DNA from: CAZHHH01 sp052400685
GTDB taxonomy: Bacteria; Bacteroidota; Bacteroidia; Bacteroidales; Marinilabiliaceae
DNA length: 64,000 nucleotides
Assembly: GCA_052400685.1 (NCBI GenBank)
Contig: JBQTGJ010000005.1
Strand: one strand, 5' to 3'
Numbering within the stretch: the stretch's first letter is position 1; every line of letters begins with the position of its first letter. Of the stretch, positions 8,153-17,935 are shown piece by piece. The notes under the pieces are model-generated. The model had not been told where the DNA came from. It made no database searches and saw only the letters and a list, made by a program, of their open reading frames with translations. A program made the translations under genes and the position numbers.

Positions 8153-8803
8153 ATGAAAAAAGAGCCTCCATTTAGTAAACTACTGTGGAATAATATTATA
8201 CCCATCTATGACGAAATTATCCACTGCGATTTCATCAAAGAATTGATACATGGAACGTTACCCGATAACAACTTTGCGCACTATCTGGCTCAAGCTCTTC
8301 TTCATCTGAAAAAAAATAATGAAGCCCTTATGGCAGTTGCCGAAAGAACATCTCAAAAACATCAGCAACTATTTTTCAAAAAACTGGGTGATGATGGTAT
8401 TAAAATGGAGACTATAATGCGGATAAAGTATTTAGCTCATTTTGCGGTACAGGAAACGCCAAGTCAAAGTCCCATATTTAAAAAATATAGCGAATTTCAG
8501 CTTTCACATGCCAACCATTCTTCGTTCAATGTGGCTCTGGCAGCGTTGCTTCCCTCCTTTTGGATACATACCGAATATGGAAAAATAATACGACTCAATA
8601 CCATACCTGACAATCCATATCAAAAATTCATTGAAATGTATAGCGGGCCAGAAATTACCGGATACAACAAAAAATTCATTGAAATAGTAGATGAGGAAGC
8701 TCAAAAAACTTCGGATGAGGGGCGTGAAAACATGCGGAAAATATTTATTACTGCGACACAATACGAATTGGATGTATTTCACGAAACAATGAATATTCAA
8801 TAG
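8153..8803 (+). CDS. TenA-like protein lacking the thiaminase cysteine
   Basis: A 216-aa all-helical protein that follows Bacillus TenA closely in layout: GTLPDNNFAHYLAQ near residue 34, ALAALLPSFWIHTEYG at 128-143, and a C-terminal YELDVF with the conserved glutamate. TenA hydrolyses aminopyrimidine thiamin breakdown products for salvage. Here the nucleophile position, cysteine 135 in TenA, is serine 135, so it either belongs to the Cys-less TenA group or has another role. The nearby thiD upstream supports thiamin salvage, while the leader shared with a hemerythrin suggests different regulation. Confidence 0.8.
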   Translation: MKKEPPFSKLLWNNIIPIYDEIIHCDFIKELIHGTLPDNNFAHYLAQALLHLKKNNEALMAVAERTSQKHQQLFFKKLGDDGIKMETIMRIKYLAHFAVQETPSQSPIFKKYSEFQLSHANHSSFNVALAALLPSFWIHTEYGKIIRLNTIPDNPYQKFIEMYSGPEITGYNKKFIEIVDEEAQKTSDEGRENMRKIFITATQYELDVFHETMNIQ

Positions 8804-8809
8804 AATCTG

Positions 8810-8950
8810 GCTATAAGTACAACTTTTGAGCAAGCCTTTAATTTGACCTTCCTAGCCCAAATTTCTGACTTTATAAACGAGCACTATAATGAAGTAAACA
8901 AAAAAACTTCTTTTTTACCACCAAAGTTTTCGAGCAAGCGTTGTATACAG
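8810..8950 (+). repeat. Dispersed intergenic repeat, right-end fragments
   Basis: 8812-8890 matches only the right half of subtype A: AAGCCTTTAATTTGACCTTC, then CTGACTTTATAAACGAGCAC. 8912-8950 resembles the right half of subtype B (ACCACCAAAGTTTTCGAGCA). The left half is missing, so these are decayed or nested remnants. Nothing else is seen between 8804 and 9114. Confidence 0.5.
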
Positions 8951-9114
8951 ACAACCGCATTTTAAAATCTCCTACTACGTCAACCTATATCTCAAATAAG
9001 TACTTTCCACTGAAGATATGATTGTGAATTGAAGCCATAACTTTAACAAAACTGGGGTTGTAATCAGGCTCTCAATCGTTCATTTTTTTCCCTGGCGTTA
9101 GCACCATAAATTAT

Positions 9115-10542
9115 TTACTTTTTCACTTTATCAAAAGCCGTTCTTGTCATTCTCCCCCAACCTTTTTTATCTCCTTTGACAAAGTAAACAAAATTACCCA
9201 AAATTGAAAAATAGACATTTAATGGATGGTAGATAACGGTCTCGAACAAAGCAATCAAAATTACTCTGCTAATGAACCTGGCCCCCTTATACCTACTAAA
9301 AACATAAGTCTCATAATAGATAGAAAAGGAAGAAAAAAAGATGGAAAAAGAAACGACGAAAATTGAAAGAATCAAAAATATCTGCATATTAATACTTTCA
9401 AAAATTAACATAAACAAAAAATAGATCAATCCAACAGTCTCTATAATAGGTGCTAGCCATTCAAAAAGAACCCAATATGGGAAACTAATCAGGCCCATCT
9501 TACCGTATTTGGGGTTAAAAAACATGTCTTTATGTTTCAACACTGTATCAATAGAACCTCTTGTCCATCGATTACGCTGATTTCTAAGTGTTTTTAGTTT
9601 TGACGGCACTTCAGTCCAGCATAGCGGTTCGGGAATAAAGGCGACCTTATATTTTTGTTTTGCAACAGTGTGCATATACTTTCTTAACCGCACCACAAGT
9701 TCAAAGTCCTCCCCAATAGAACTGGTATCATAACCATTAACATCTCTTACCAGCTGGCAGTCGAACAACCCAAAAGCGCCAGAAATAATTAGCAGTCCAT
9801 TTATTCTACTCCAGGCCATTCGTCCCAATGTGAAAGCTCTGATATATTCAAGCACCTGAAATTTAGCCCATAAGTTTTTAGGATAATTTATTTCAGTAAT
9901 TCTACCGTCTTTAATTTTACATGAGTTAGCAACCCGAACCACCCCCCCGGCAGCGATCACTTTTCGATCGCCCTCTTCCTCTATAAAAGGTTTAACCATA
10001 CGCAAAATAGCATCGTGCTCAATAATGCAATCGACGTCAACAGCCAGGAAGAGATCAGAACGAGAAATATTGATACCTGCATTTAAAGCATCCGCTTTGC
10101 CGCCATTTTCTTTATCAACATAGATTAGATTATTATAGGCCACCATAGTGGATTTATAAATACCGCGCACCTGAGCTGTTGGTATTTTACCATTTAAAGC
10201 ATACTCAACTTTGACCAGTCCATAGTAATCAATCACTTTCTGTAAACTATTGTCTTTGCTTCCATCGTTAACAATAATTACTTCAACTTTTGGATACTCA
10301 AGAGACAGCAAACTCCTGATATTTTCAATAATAGAGGCTTCTTCATTATAGGCAGGCGCAATAATTGAAATAGATGGCAACAATTTGTATTCACGTACCG
10401 TATTGAAACGAAAGTACTTAGATTTCTTAACATAAAAAGACAAATCTAAAGATGACAAAACGGCAATAAAAATGTAGCTAACAAAAAGAAGAGAGCCGTA
10501 ACCCAAAAAAAATGAGTTTAATAAGTAGTAGATGTTATCCAT
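9115..10542 (-). CDS. Membrane glycosyltransferase family 2 (polysaccharide synthase type)
   Basis: A 475-aa processive-type GT2. One N-terminal transmembrane segment (residues 8-30) is followed by the catalytic domain: IIAPAYNEEASI, VIIVNDGSKDN, ENGGKADALNAG, the AVDVDC (DxD) motif, GAFGLFD, GEDFELVVRL (acid) and the RNQRNRWTRG (QxxRW-like) motif. Three to four C-terminal helices follow. It resembles IcaA/HasA/PgaC enzymes that polymerise and export a hexosamine polymer, but the donor sugar cannot be read from sequence. It is the last gene of a three-gene operon (10552-11790 ends 9 nt upstream). Confidence 0.93.
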   Translation of the reverse strand: MDNIYYLLNSFFLGYGSLLFVSYIFIAVLSSLDLSFYVKKSKYFRFNTVREYKLLPSISIIAPAYNEEASIIENIRSLLSLEYPKVEVIIVNDGSKDNSLQKVIDYYGLVKVEYALNGKIPTAQVRGIYKSTMVAYNNLIYVDKENGGKADALNAGINISRSDLFLAVDVDCIIEHDAILRMVKPFIEEEGDRKVIAAGGVVRVANSCKIKDGRITEINYPKNLWAKFQVLEYIRAFTLGRMAWSRINGLLIISGAFGLFDCQLVRDVNGYDTSSIGEDFELVVRLRKYMHTVAKQKYKVAFIPEPLCWTEVPSKLKTLRNQRNRWTRGSIDTVLKHKDMFFNPKYGKMGLISFPYWVLFEWLAPIIETVGLIYFLFMLIFESINMQIFLILSIFVVSFSIFFSSFSIYYETYVFSRYKGARFISRVILIALFETVIYHPLNVYFSILGNFVYFVKGDKKGWGRMTRTAFDKVKK

Positions 10543-10551
10543 TGAGTAAGA

Positions 10552-11790
10552 TTACTGGTTAATATACATACATGCCGTTTCATTATAGGCCATTTTAATT
10601 TCAACATTTTGTGAGCTTTCGAACGTTGAAAGTAAATTAAAATCATTTTCAAAAATTATTTTCATAGCTTCAATCATAACTAAAACAGATTGATATTCAA
10701 CTATTTCAACAAGAAAAGAATAAAACCGCTGATCCAAGATATTATGAGCATGTTCAAGGATAAGCAACTTCACTTCATCGGGTTGCTGATCAAATAGTTC
10801 TATAATAATTTGCATCGTTTCATCCTGAGGCACGGTTGAAAGCAAAGCATCCCAGGCCAGTTTATTAAGGACGACATCCTGATTCCCTATATGATTAATG
10901 ATAAGTATTGTATTTTTACTGCTCTTTTCGTATCTATATTTAGCAAGTAACAGGCCTATCATTACTTTTCTCGGACTATCTGACGCTAACAAGGCACGAT
11001 AGTCGATATTCATTTTTCGATTTTTCAAGACAGCATTAACCACCATATTAATGTCAATAAACGAAAGACTATGCTTCTCACCTATAAAACCAACCAAAAA
11101 ATCGTCATTCTCCATCAACCGTATTAAAGCAGCATAAGCTTCCGTTCGTATAACAAAATTTTTATTCTCAGCCAATAAAAGTATCTGATCAATACTCGTT
11201 GTAATACGGAGGTACGACAACACTTTCATGGATAAAATTTTATTGTCAAAATCCTTGTGATACAAAAAGGATTCAATTTTATTCTGAATATTTAAAGCGT
11301 CGATTAGCTGCTTAAACTCGGGACTAAGATTATCTGCCATAAGTTCCTGCAATCGAAGATAGGACTCTAAAAAAGCTTTTAATTGGATCTCATACTTAAC
11401 AAAAGGCTTAATCCTTTTAAAAAAATTAGCCCTATTTACTTCATCTTTGTATATATCGGCCACAAAATAATTTGACAACAGATAGGTGAAATAACTTAAA
11501 TATTTAGCTTTCTGTTTGGCACTACGACTACGCTGATGGTCATAAAACAAACTTAAACTGGTAAATATAGATGCATTAACCAACGAAAAAAAAGAGAAAA
11601 ATAAAACCAAATATAGCCAAACAGGTATCCCTGAAACAAAAGAATAAATCGGATTAACGAACCTTATTCCAAACAAATTCGTCTCATAACGATAAAATGC
11701 ATACATGAAATAAGCAACAAAAGCTATTGCACTAGTCAACAAAACAAAAAGTGCTAAAACTTTAAAACATTTTAAAATAGTACGCATCAT
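10552..11790 (-). CDS. Membrane-anchored HEAT-repeat-like protein of exopolysaccharide operon
   Basis: A 412-aa protein with two N-terminal transmembrane helices (about 10-32 and 55-80) and a long helical cytoplasmic region in which short paired helices recur (for example the SYLRITTSIDQILLLAENKN and RTEAYAALIRLMENDD units), suggesting HEAT-type repeats. It starts 2 nt after the YaiO-like gene and ends 9 nt before the GT2 gene, so translational coupling is likely. A scaffold role linking the synthase to its export partner is inference from the operon. Confidence 0.75.
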   Translation of the reverse strand: MMRTILKCFKVLALFVLLTSAIAFVAYFMYAFYRYETNLFGIRFVNPIYSFVSGIPVWLYLVLFFSFFSLVNASIFTSLSLFYDHQRSRSAKQKAKYLSYFTYLLSNYFVADIYKDEVNRANFFKRIKPFVKYEIQLKAFLESYLRLQELMADNLSPEFKQLIDALNIQNKIESFLYHKDFDNKILSMKVLSYLRITTSIDQILLLAENKNFVIRTEAYAALIRLMENDDFLVGFIGEKHSLSFIDINMVVNAVLKNRKMNIDYRALLASDSPRKVMIGLLLAKYRYEKSSKNTILIINHIGNQDVVLNKLAWDALLSTVPQDETMQIIIELFDQQPDEVKLLILEHAHNILDQRFYSFLVEIVEYQSVLVMIEAMKIIFENDFNLLSTFESSQNVEIKMAYNETACMYINQ

Positions 11791-11792
11791 TA

Positions 11793-13022
11793 TTAAAACT
11801 TGTGTTTCAAAAGAATTTCGACTGTAAACCTATTCCTAAAGTTACTGGCCTGAAATTCCTCATAAGTATATGCAGCGGTTAACTTTATTTCTTCAAACTT
11901 CAACACGGCCCAATTTTTTTCAATTTTCACCCGATAATTTTTCAGTAAATAGACGTCTGCCGATTGCAATAGAGAAAATCTTTCATCTGGTGAATTTCCA
12001 TACAGGAGTTCTAACCCCCAATAATTAAATTGATTTGGAGCATAATATCTTGTATTTAAAACGTAGGTAAAAGTGTTTTTTGCTTTCTGAACGACATAAT
12101 AGGGACGCGCCGATAGCCAAAGACGGTGAAAATATTTACTAAGGTGTCCGGTTAATATAAATACATCGTAATTATCAGAATTGAGATAACGCCCTCCAAA
12201 ACTGGCTTCCATTGATTTTGCAACAGGGAAATAATACTCCAAACCAGCCCTGTATTTCGGGAATAACTCATTGAGCAGGCTTACCCCAAAATTCGCATAT
12301 ACATACTGTCCATTGCTGAGTATTTGGTAATAATCTGATTCAATCTGAAGATCTGACTTATCAAACCGATGGGCATAATTCAGCCTTGGGATAAATGTTT
12401 TCCGGTTAACTTTAAACGAATAATCGACATAGGCTAAATGCTGCGGCTGTATACCATTTTTGTCATAAAAGCTAATGGAATAATAAAGACTGACAGCCTT
12501 CTTTTTATTCTTCATTTGCATCTCATGGTATAAGTTCTTTATTAAACTCGAATCGAGATAGTTAGCGTAACTGTCAATCAACTCAATACCATCACTATAC
12601 CGACCCAATGCGTTATATGCCAACGATTTTTTCAACACTAGATTATAGTCGTCTTTATAACTATTTTGTTTGGCAAGATCAGCTACTTCGATAACATTTT
12701 CATAATCTTTTGACCAAAGTAAAACATTTAACCAGGTGTTGTACAAGCCGGAAATACTATCCGTTAAAAGATATGTTTGCTCAACCTGTTTGAGTGCTGA
12801 AACATAATCCCCTTTCCAGGCATATACATTAGCAATAAAAACCATTATATCAGCACGATCGGGAAATAACTTTAATACCGAAGTCGCCTCATCAAGTGCT
12901 GCGTCATAATCCCCTTGTCGCGCATTTGTAATAGCTGAATTGAAGATGGAATCGGTATTAATTTGTCCAGCGACCCGTAAAACCAACAAAATAAAAACGA
13001 TACTGATCACTAGTCTTTTCAT
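11793..13022 (-). CDS. YaiO-family TPR / outer-membrane beta-barrel protein
   Basis: A 409-aa exported protein. The signal peptide (residues 1-19) ends at VAGQ, TPR-like helices span about 25-170 (ARQGDYDAALDEATSVLKLF and similar units), and a region rich in alternating beta strands from about 175 ends in a terminal phenylalanine after LLKHKF, typical of an outer-membrane barrel. This is the YaiO domain arrangement. As first gene of the operon with a GT2 synthase it could be the secretion portal for the polymer. Confidence 0.82.
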   Translation of the reverse strand: MKRLVISIVFILLVLRVAGQINTDSIFNSAITNARQGDYDAALDEATSVLKLFPDRADIMVFIANVYAWKGDYVSALKQVEQTYLLTDSISGLYNTWLNVLLWSKDYENVIEVADLAKQNSYKDDYNLVLKKSLAYNALGRYSDGIELIDSYANYLDSSLIKNLYHEMQMKNKKKAVSLYYSISFYDKNGIQPQHLAYVDYSFKVNRKTFIPRLNYAHRFDKSDLQIESDYYQILSNGQYVYANFGVSLLNELFPKYRAGLEYYFPVAKSMEASFGGRYLNSDNYDVFILTGHLSKYFHRLWLSARPYYVVQKAKNTFTYVLNTRYYAPNQFNYWGLELLYGNSPDERFSLLQSADVYLLKNYRVKIEKNWAVLKFEEIKLTAAYTYEEFQASNFRNRFTVEILLKHKF

Positions 13023-13605
13023 ACTAAACTTTTGCCAAGGTTAAAGAATTATACATCTTATTTTAAACTTTAAAAGGATTGATCTTACAATATAATGAGT
13101 GGCACAAAAACAATGCACGTTTCTTTCAACAACATAATAAAACAAATAATTGTGCTGCCTGATTTTTTGTTAAGTCATGAAGCTAACCCATAGCTGCATA
13201 TGTCTACACACTGACCGACAACAAAAATCAGATCAATAAATTCGTCATATATCTTTAATTTACAAGAGACATATTCAACACAACCACCTTTAAACTTGTA
13301 AATATTCCATTCAATAATTTTAATAAAAATAACAACGATTTAAAACACTACTTGAATACAATTATCAAATATTGTCTGTTTCACTCATCGAATTTTCATC
13401 CTGATGGTAAGGATGGTCAGATGAGAACATACACGCAATTGACTCATAGTTGCAACTGATTCGCAAAACTGAGGCATTTCATCTGTTCGACAATAAATTT
13501 ACTGTCAAAAGGTTATTGTAATATTTGCCTTTTATTGAACTTATTTTATACTTAACAAAACAATGCATTTCATTAAATATAATGTCAGCGGAAAAATCTT
13601 ATTTT
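13023..13605. other. Spacer without recognised gene
   Basis: AT-rich spacer upstream of the exopolysaccharide operon. It should hold that operon's promoter, but I see no convincing TAnnTTTG/TTTG pair, no ORF and no strong hairpin. Confidence 0.5.
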
Positions 13606-13730
13606 TATCGTTACGATCACTTTTAAAACAGTGATTTACAATAGCAAACTCACATTTTCAATATTCGCAAGTCTCAAGAATGAAATTTTCTTAGCTGCCA
13701 CCAGAGTTCTAGGACAAACACCAATTATTA
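13606..13730 (+). repeat. Dispersed intergenic repeat, subtype B copy
   Basis: Landmarks are CGTTACGATC, GTGATTTACAATAGCAAACT, CACATTTTCAATATTCGCAA, then ATGAAATTTTCTTAGCTGCC and GGACAAACACCAATTATT. The left terminal repeat is degraded. Confidence 0.65.
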
Positions 13731-14104
13731 AACTTTTTTAATAGTCCTCGTTAAAAATAGCTACACTTCCAAAAGCTAGAAAAAGATGATTGCAGAAGTT
13801 GAAAATCGAAATCAGGTTTTCCAAAATTTATGGGTTTCAATTTCAAAACCAATACAAAATTCACCACATGCATATATTGATATATCTAGATCTAAACACC
13901 TGATAATTAAATTAAAACACTGCAAAGTTTCAAAAAAAAAAAAGATAAAACAAATAGTATTATATCTATTTTCCCCCACACTGGCACGCCTCAGTATACC
14001 CATTTTTTGGGTGGAAAATAACTCAATTTGGAGATACTAAAAAAACTCAACCGAGTTTTAAATAGGAATAATTGCTAAAACCGGCTTCGTAATTACGAGA
14101 AAAG

Positions 14105-14212
14105 GCCGACTTCTGCGTTATACTTGTCCTCAAAATGGATATTTACCATATAAACGCTGATTTTTCGGTCTTCGTAAGCGTTAAATTTGAACAGGTCTTA
14201 TCAAACACTAAT
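14105..14212 (+). repeat. Dispersed intergenic repeat, subtype A copy
   Basis: GCCGACTTCTGCGTTATACT, TGTCCTCAAAATGG, ATTTACCATATAAACG, then TTCGTAAGCGTTAAATTTGA and TCAAACACTAATG. It sits just downstream of the glycosidase gene that ends at 14325. Confidence 0.7.
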
Positions 14213-14324
14213 GTTTTTTTGCTGATACTACTCACCCAAAAATAATAAACTAACGACTCTCGTCATTCACATAAAGACTTTATTTTGAAGTCTCAAAGCC
14301 TTATCATCAAATACATTATGCAAA

Positions 14325-16877
14325 TTACAACTTAATTATTTTTGCAGAATAATATTTATTATTGGTTTTACCCACCACAAAATACGCACCACTGGCTAAG
14401 TCAGAAAGATCAAGTTGAAAACTGGGCTGAACCGATGTTACGTGCTTAACTAACTGACCCGAAGAATTAAAAAGCTTTAGCTCTCCAAACAAAATTTTGG
14501 TTTTGACTGTAACAATAGAAGTGGCCGGATTGGGATAAACAACTATTAAATCGTCGTGAACCTCTGGCAAATCACCGATACCCGTGTTTGTTCCTTTTAC
14601 CGTAAAAACAACGGTATTGGATTTAGACAAACTATAGCCATCATAAATACAATACATTAAAGAATCGGTACCACTAAAATTATTGTTTGGTAAATAAACA
14701 AACGAACCATCATTATTCAACTCTATCTGTCCGTTTACAGGTGGCTCGGTGACCAATGCCACCAAAGTTTGGCCGTCCAGGTCAAAATCATTTTTCAACA
14801 ACCCGTTACCAGCAGTCACGCTAACAGGATAAACCTCATTGCTGAAAGTAAAGCTGTCGCGCGTTGCGATCGCGGGCGTGTTGAATCGTGTTAACCCCGC
14901 TTGCATTATGTAATAAGATGTTTTAAGCGTCTCGACAACGGTTGAATCCGGAACCCGATGCCAGACATCCCAGGAAAAACGTTCATCGGTAACAGACCAT
15001 TGGTCCTTATAATAAATGCCGATATTAAAACCATCGGTCACGGTGTCTTCACGCTCATAAGTATTCTGATCATCGTGCATAACCTTTAACTGGTTGGGCG
15101 CAACCACATTGATAAGCGTCCATGGTATCTTTACGTTTATTTCACTATCGCTAATTGTTACAGCATCTTTGGATGATGAATTTTGAAAATCATAATTAAC
15201 CTGCAAATTGCCAATATACTGCACATCAGAGTAGCCGCTGTTATTTTTCCATCTCACGATTTTCCAGGGTGCCCCATCGGTTGTTGTTGAATGATACAAC
15301 TGTTTGGGACCGGGAATACCATGCCATATACCGTAAGTATCGTAAGCCTCGGTGACATAAAGCAGAGCCGAATAATTGGTAATATGCAGTAAAAATTCAG
15401 AACGGAATGGAATGGGTTCTCCTCCGGGTAATTGAGACTCACCCAATTCATCGCTATAAGTATCTAAAGCAACCCATAATTCATCCGGTATTTCCAGCGG
15501 TTCATTCAGCGTGATTTCAAATTCAAAAAAATTATAATCGGCCTTCGCCTTTATTGAGGAGGTTATGGCATCAAACTCTTTTAACAGCGTTAAATCAGCT
15601 TTCTTATCAAAAGAAATCAAACCAAAATTCTGTTCAGCAGCAGTAATGTTATGCCAAAGAATCCGACTTTCAGGATTATTGTCCAAGGGATCGGTCACCC
15701 AGGTACGTTTAAACCATTCATCAATCCATGCAAAAGAAATTCCCCCGCCGCAATTACTGTTTTCTATAGTTTCCAACATCCTCAGGTTCGTATTACCCTG
15801 CCCCGTTTCGTCAAAACCGCCATGATTCATCCCTGAACTGGCATAATGAGCTACGCCCCAGCTGGATGGCACACCATATTCGGCAATTATTAAAGGAAAA
15901 CCTTCGTAGTGCGATTTAAGATCCTCTAAATACCCCTCATAACTATTAGACCCATAATAATCGTAATGAGTTAAATAGTCAGATTGGTCGCTGATAAAAT
16001 CCGGGTAATAGGGATAGGCATGATAGCTCACAAAAAAACCTGCCGGTGCATCGGTGAGCATTATTTTCGACAAATCAATGGAAGCCGTATCTTCATCCCT
16101 GTTTATTTCTTCACCGTGTATAATCGGGTCAAGTGTAGGCCAGCTTGAGAGACTTACAGGGCGCTGTGTCTCATAAGTCTGAGATTCGTAACTAACAAGA
16201 TGGTCTAACCGCGAAGTACACCATACTTCAGATGCCGTGGCGTTACTAATGGAAAAATGATTCCCCGAAAAGCTTGTTAAAGTTGGATTATTGTCGTTGG
16301 TAGTAAAAATCTCTTTGGGATATATTTCACGCCCAATAATATACCCCAAGCACCATTTTGAAACATCGTTGTCATAAGCACCAAAGGCTTTACCTTGGCG
16401 CACTTCTATAAAACGGTTGCCATGCACACAATCCACATTTTCTTCTATCTCCACATTAAATGTATCGGCCATGAATGCCAAATCAAAATTATAGTCCGGT
16501 AACTCTTCATTTAGCCATACACCCTGAATAAAGAGTAACGGATTTTGGTCGTTGGCCAGATTAAACGAATCCAAAACTTCATAAAACCTGGGGTAATGCA
16601 ATGTATAAAGACGAATACAATTAAAACCGCCCTCCTTAATCTCCGTAAACCATTTGGAATATTGCTCCCTGGTAGCAGCCAGTTCGCCGGGAAATGTTCC
16701 GGGTACAGCTACCCCCATATTCATCCCTTTAATAAAAATAGGAATATATTCCGTCCCATTCCATACAGTAAGATGGGTGCTATTGGTAGCATATGGTAAT
16801 TTCTGACCAAAAGTATCAGACAAACTTATAATCGAAATTATAAATACATAAAACGCTATAATAAAAGGCTTGGGCAT
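14325..16877 (-). CDS. Secreted clan GH-A (GH5/GH2-like) glycoside hydrolase with cadherin-like and T9SS domains
   Basis: An 850-aa exported protein; the signal peptide ends near residue 24 (DTFGQ). Residues about 35-450 look like a TIM barrel: IFIKGMNMGVAVPG, GGFNCIRLYTLHYP, a candidate acid Glu184 in IGREIYP, and nucleophile Glu333 in IIAEYGVPSSWG. The usual Asn-Glu acid motif is Arg-Glu here, so the family is unassigned. About 450-670 is beta-rich, 690-775 a cadherin/tandem-95-like Ig domain (GNGLLKNDFDLDGQTL), and 780-850 the T9SS sorting tail (VVYPNPATSIVTVK). It probably attacks a beta-linked glucan extracellularly, given the neighbouring glucanases. Confidence 0.8.
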   Translation of the reverse strand: MPKPFIIAFYVFIISIISLSDTFGQKLPYATNSTHLTVWNGTEYIPIFIKGMNMGVAVPGTFPGELAATREQYSKWFTEIKEGGFNCIRLYTLHYPRFYEVLDSFNLANDQNPLLFIQGVWLNEELPDYNFDLAFMADTFNVEIEENVDCVHGNRFIEVRQGKAFGAYDNDVSKWCLGYIIGREIYPKEIFTTNDNNPTLTSFSGNHFSISNATASEVWCTSRLDHLVSYESQTYETQRPVSLSSWPTLDPIIHGEEINRDEDTASIDLSKIMLTDAPAGFFVSYHAYPYYPDFISDQSDYLTHYDYYGSNSYEGYLEDLKSHYEGFPLIIAEYGVPSSWGVAHYASSGMNHGGFDETGQGNTNLRMLETIENSNCGGGISFAWIDEWFKRTWVTDPLDNNPESRILWHNITAAEQNFGLISFDKKADLTLLKEFDAITSSIKAKADYNFFEFEITLNEPLEIPDELWVALDTYSDELGESQLPGGEPIPFRSEFLLHITNYSALLYVTEAYDTYGIWHGIPGPKQLYHSTTTDGAPWKIVRWKNNSGYSDVQYIGNLQVNYDFQNSSSKDAVTISDSEINVKIPWTLINVVAPNQLKVMHDDQNTYEREDTVTDGFNIGIYYKDQWSVTDERFSWDVWHRVPDSTVVETLKTSYYIMQAGLTRFNTPAIATRDSFTFSNEVYPVSVTAGNGLLKNDFDLDGQTLVALVTEPPVNGQIELNNDGSFVYLPNNNFSGTDSLMYCIYDGYSLSKSNTVVFTVKGTNTGIGDLPEVHDDLIVVYPNPATSIVTVKTKILFGELKLFNSSGQLVKHVTSVQPSFQLDLSDLASGAYFVVGKTNNKYYSAKIIKL

Positions 16878-16958
16878 ATCAGTACAATTTTTAGTAACAG
16901 TTTGAAACTTGCCAAAAACAAATACCGCCCTCTGTGGATAATATTTGTCTAAAGTGAC

Positions 16959-17369
16959 TCATTCCTGATTATTTTTAAGATAGTCTAAAGTGACACTCTG
17001 AAATTTTCGATCGGATTCCATGATGTGACTGAGAAACCATTTTTTCATAAAAACAATAATTTTCTCAAATAACATCGTATTTTTATAATTAAGCTCCTGC
17101 TTCATTTCTTCGACTTTTTGAATAAAAAAAGTATGCTGTTTCACATGTTTTTCGTAATCACTATAATCTGCCTTTAGCAGTAAACCCTCTTCATACGAGA
17201 AATGATACTTTAAATAATTCTCCAACTCATCTATAAATGCGACCAATTGTTGATGAGTTTCGGCGTCATCAGGATTCTCTTTCTCATTACACAATTCGAA
17301 AAACTTCATGTGCTGACGATCTATTTCGTCAATATTTAACAAATATTTATCAGTCCAAATATTTTTCAT
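16959..17369 (-). CDS. Bacteriohemerythrin, paralogue 3
   Basis: A 136-aa cytoplasmic diiron hemerythrin: IDRQHMKFF, LKYHFSYEE, HVKQHTFF and a final HIMESD carry the metal-ligand positions. More diverged than the pair at 2641-3468. It is preceded at an identical distance by the same 72-nt leader as the TenA-like gene. It lies 81 nt upstream of the glycosidase on the same strand, though probably not functionally tied to it. Confidence 0.9.
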   Translation of the reverse strand: MKNIWTDKYLLNIDEIDRQHMKFFELCNEKENPDDAETHQQLVAFIDELENYLKYHFSYEEGLLLKADYSDYEKHVKQHTFFIQKVEEMKQELNYKNTMLFEKIIVFMKKWFLSHIMESDRKFQSVTLDYLKNNQE

Positions 17370-17460
17370 ATGATTATATTTTGTTTTTCAGTTGCCATAT
17401 GGAACTCGACTAGCTTAATCATCCCCCGGTGTGTGAAACAATTCCCATGGCTCGTTTCAT
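17370..17460 (-). promoter_or_regulatory. Conserved leader element (copy 2) upstream of hemerythrin
   Basis: A gapless 72-nt match to 8062-8133: first 15 nt identical (ATGAAACGAGCCATG), GGGATGATTA identical, last 19 nt CGAGTTCCATATGGCAACT identical. The 13-codon ORF reads MKRAMGIVSHTGG. The variable centre keeps part of the hairpin, with a compensatory G-C to A-T change. The element ends 19 nt before the hemerythrin ATG, the same as copy 1. Confidence 0.6.
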
Positions 17461-17935
17461 AAGTTATTTATTTCTTCATATCAAAAAAAAACACAACCGT
17501 TTTAAATTAATCTGACTTATCTTTTAACAAAAAAGGAATTCACCGTCAAAAACGGGAATGAATCTATTGACGAATAAGATCATTTCAGGATTAAGAAAAA
17601 CAATAAAACAATATATATTTTAAATCTGATTTAGTAATTCTTTCAGTTGTAAAACTTTATGATTCTATAAAACCGAAATCTACATAAACAATCCGATAAA
17701 GTCAAGATCACGATAAGGACTGTCTCTGATTAAATAACAACCATCAGAGCAGCTATTTTGTTTTGCTAAAAATCCAACTCCGTAGAAAAATATCGAAATG
17801 GGATTATGCCTTTACCAAAAGTATTTAACTTCCACACATCTGCCTGTTATGAAAAGGCCACAATATAGGATGCATCAATACAAACATCCCTATATGTCAA
17901 ATGCTATACAAACTGAATCAGAACCCTGCTTCAGA
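17461..17935. other. Spacer without recognised gene
   Basis: AT-rich, no credible ORF, hairpin or repeat copy recognised. It must contain the promoter of the hemerythrin leader transcript. Confidence 0.4.

Noticed and set aside
13786..14040. 84-aa open frame (and a 63-aa frame on the other strand) between two repeat copies
   Set aside because: Low-complexity Lys-rich sequence from an A-tract, no initiation signal, no recognisable fold.
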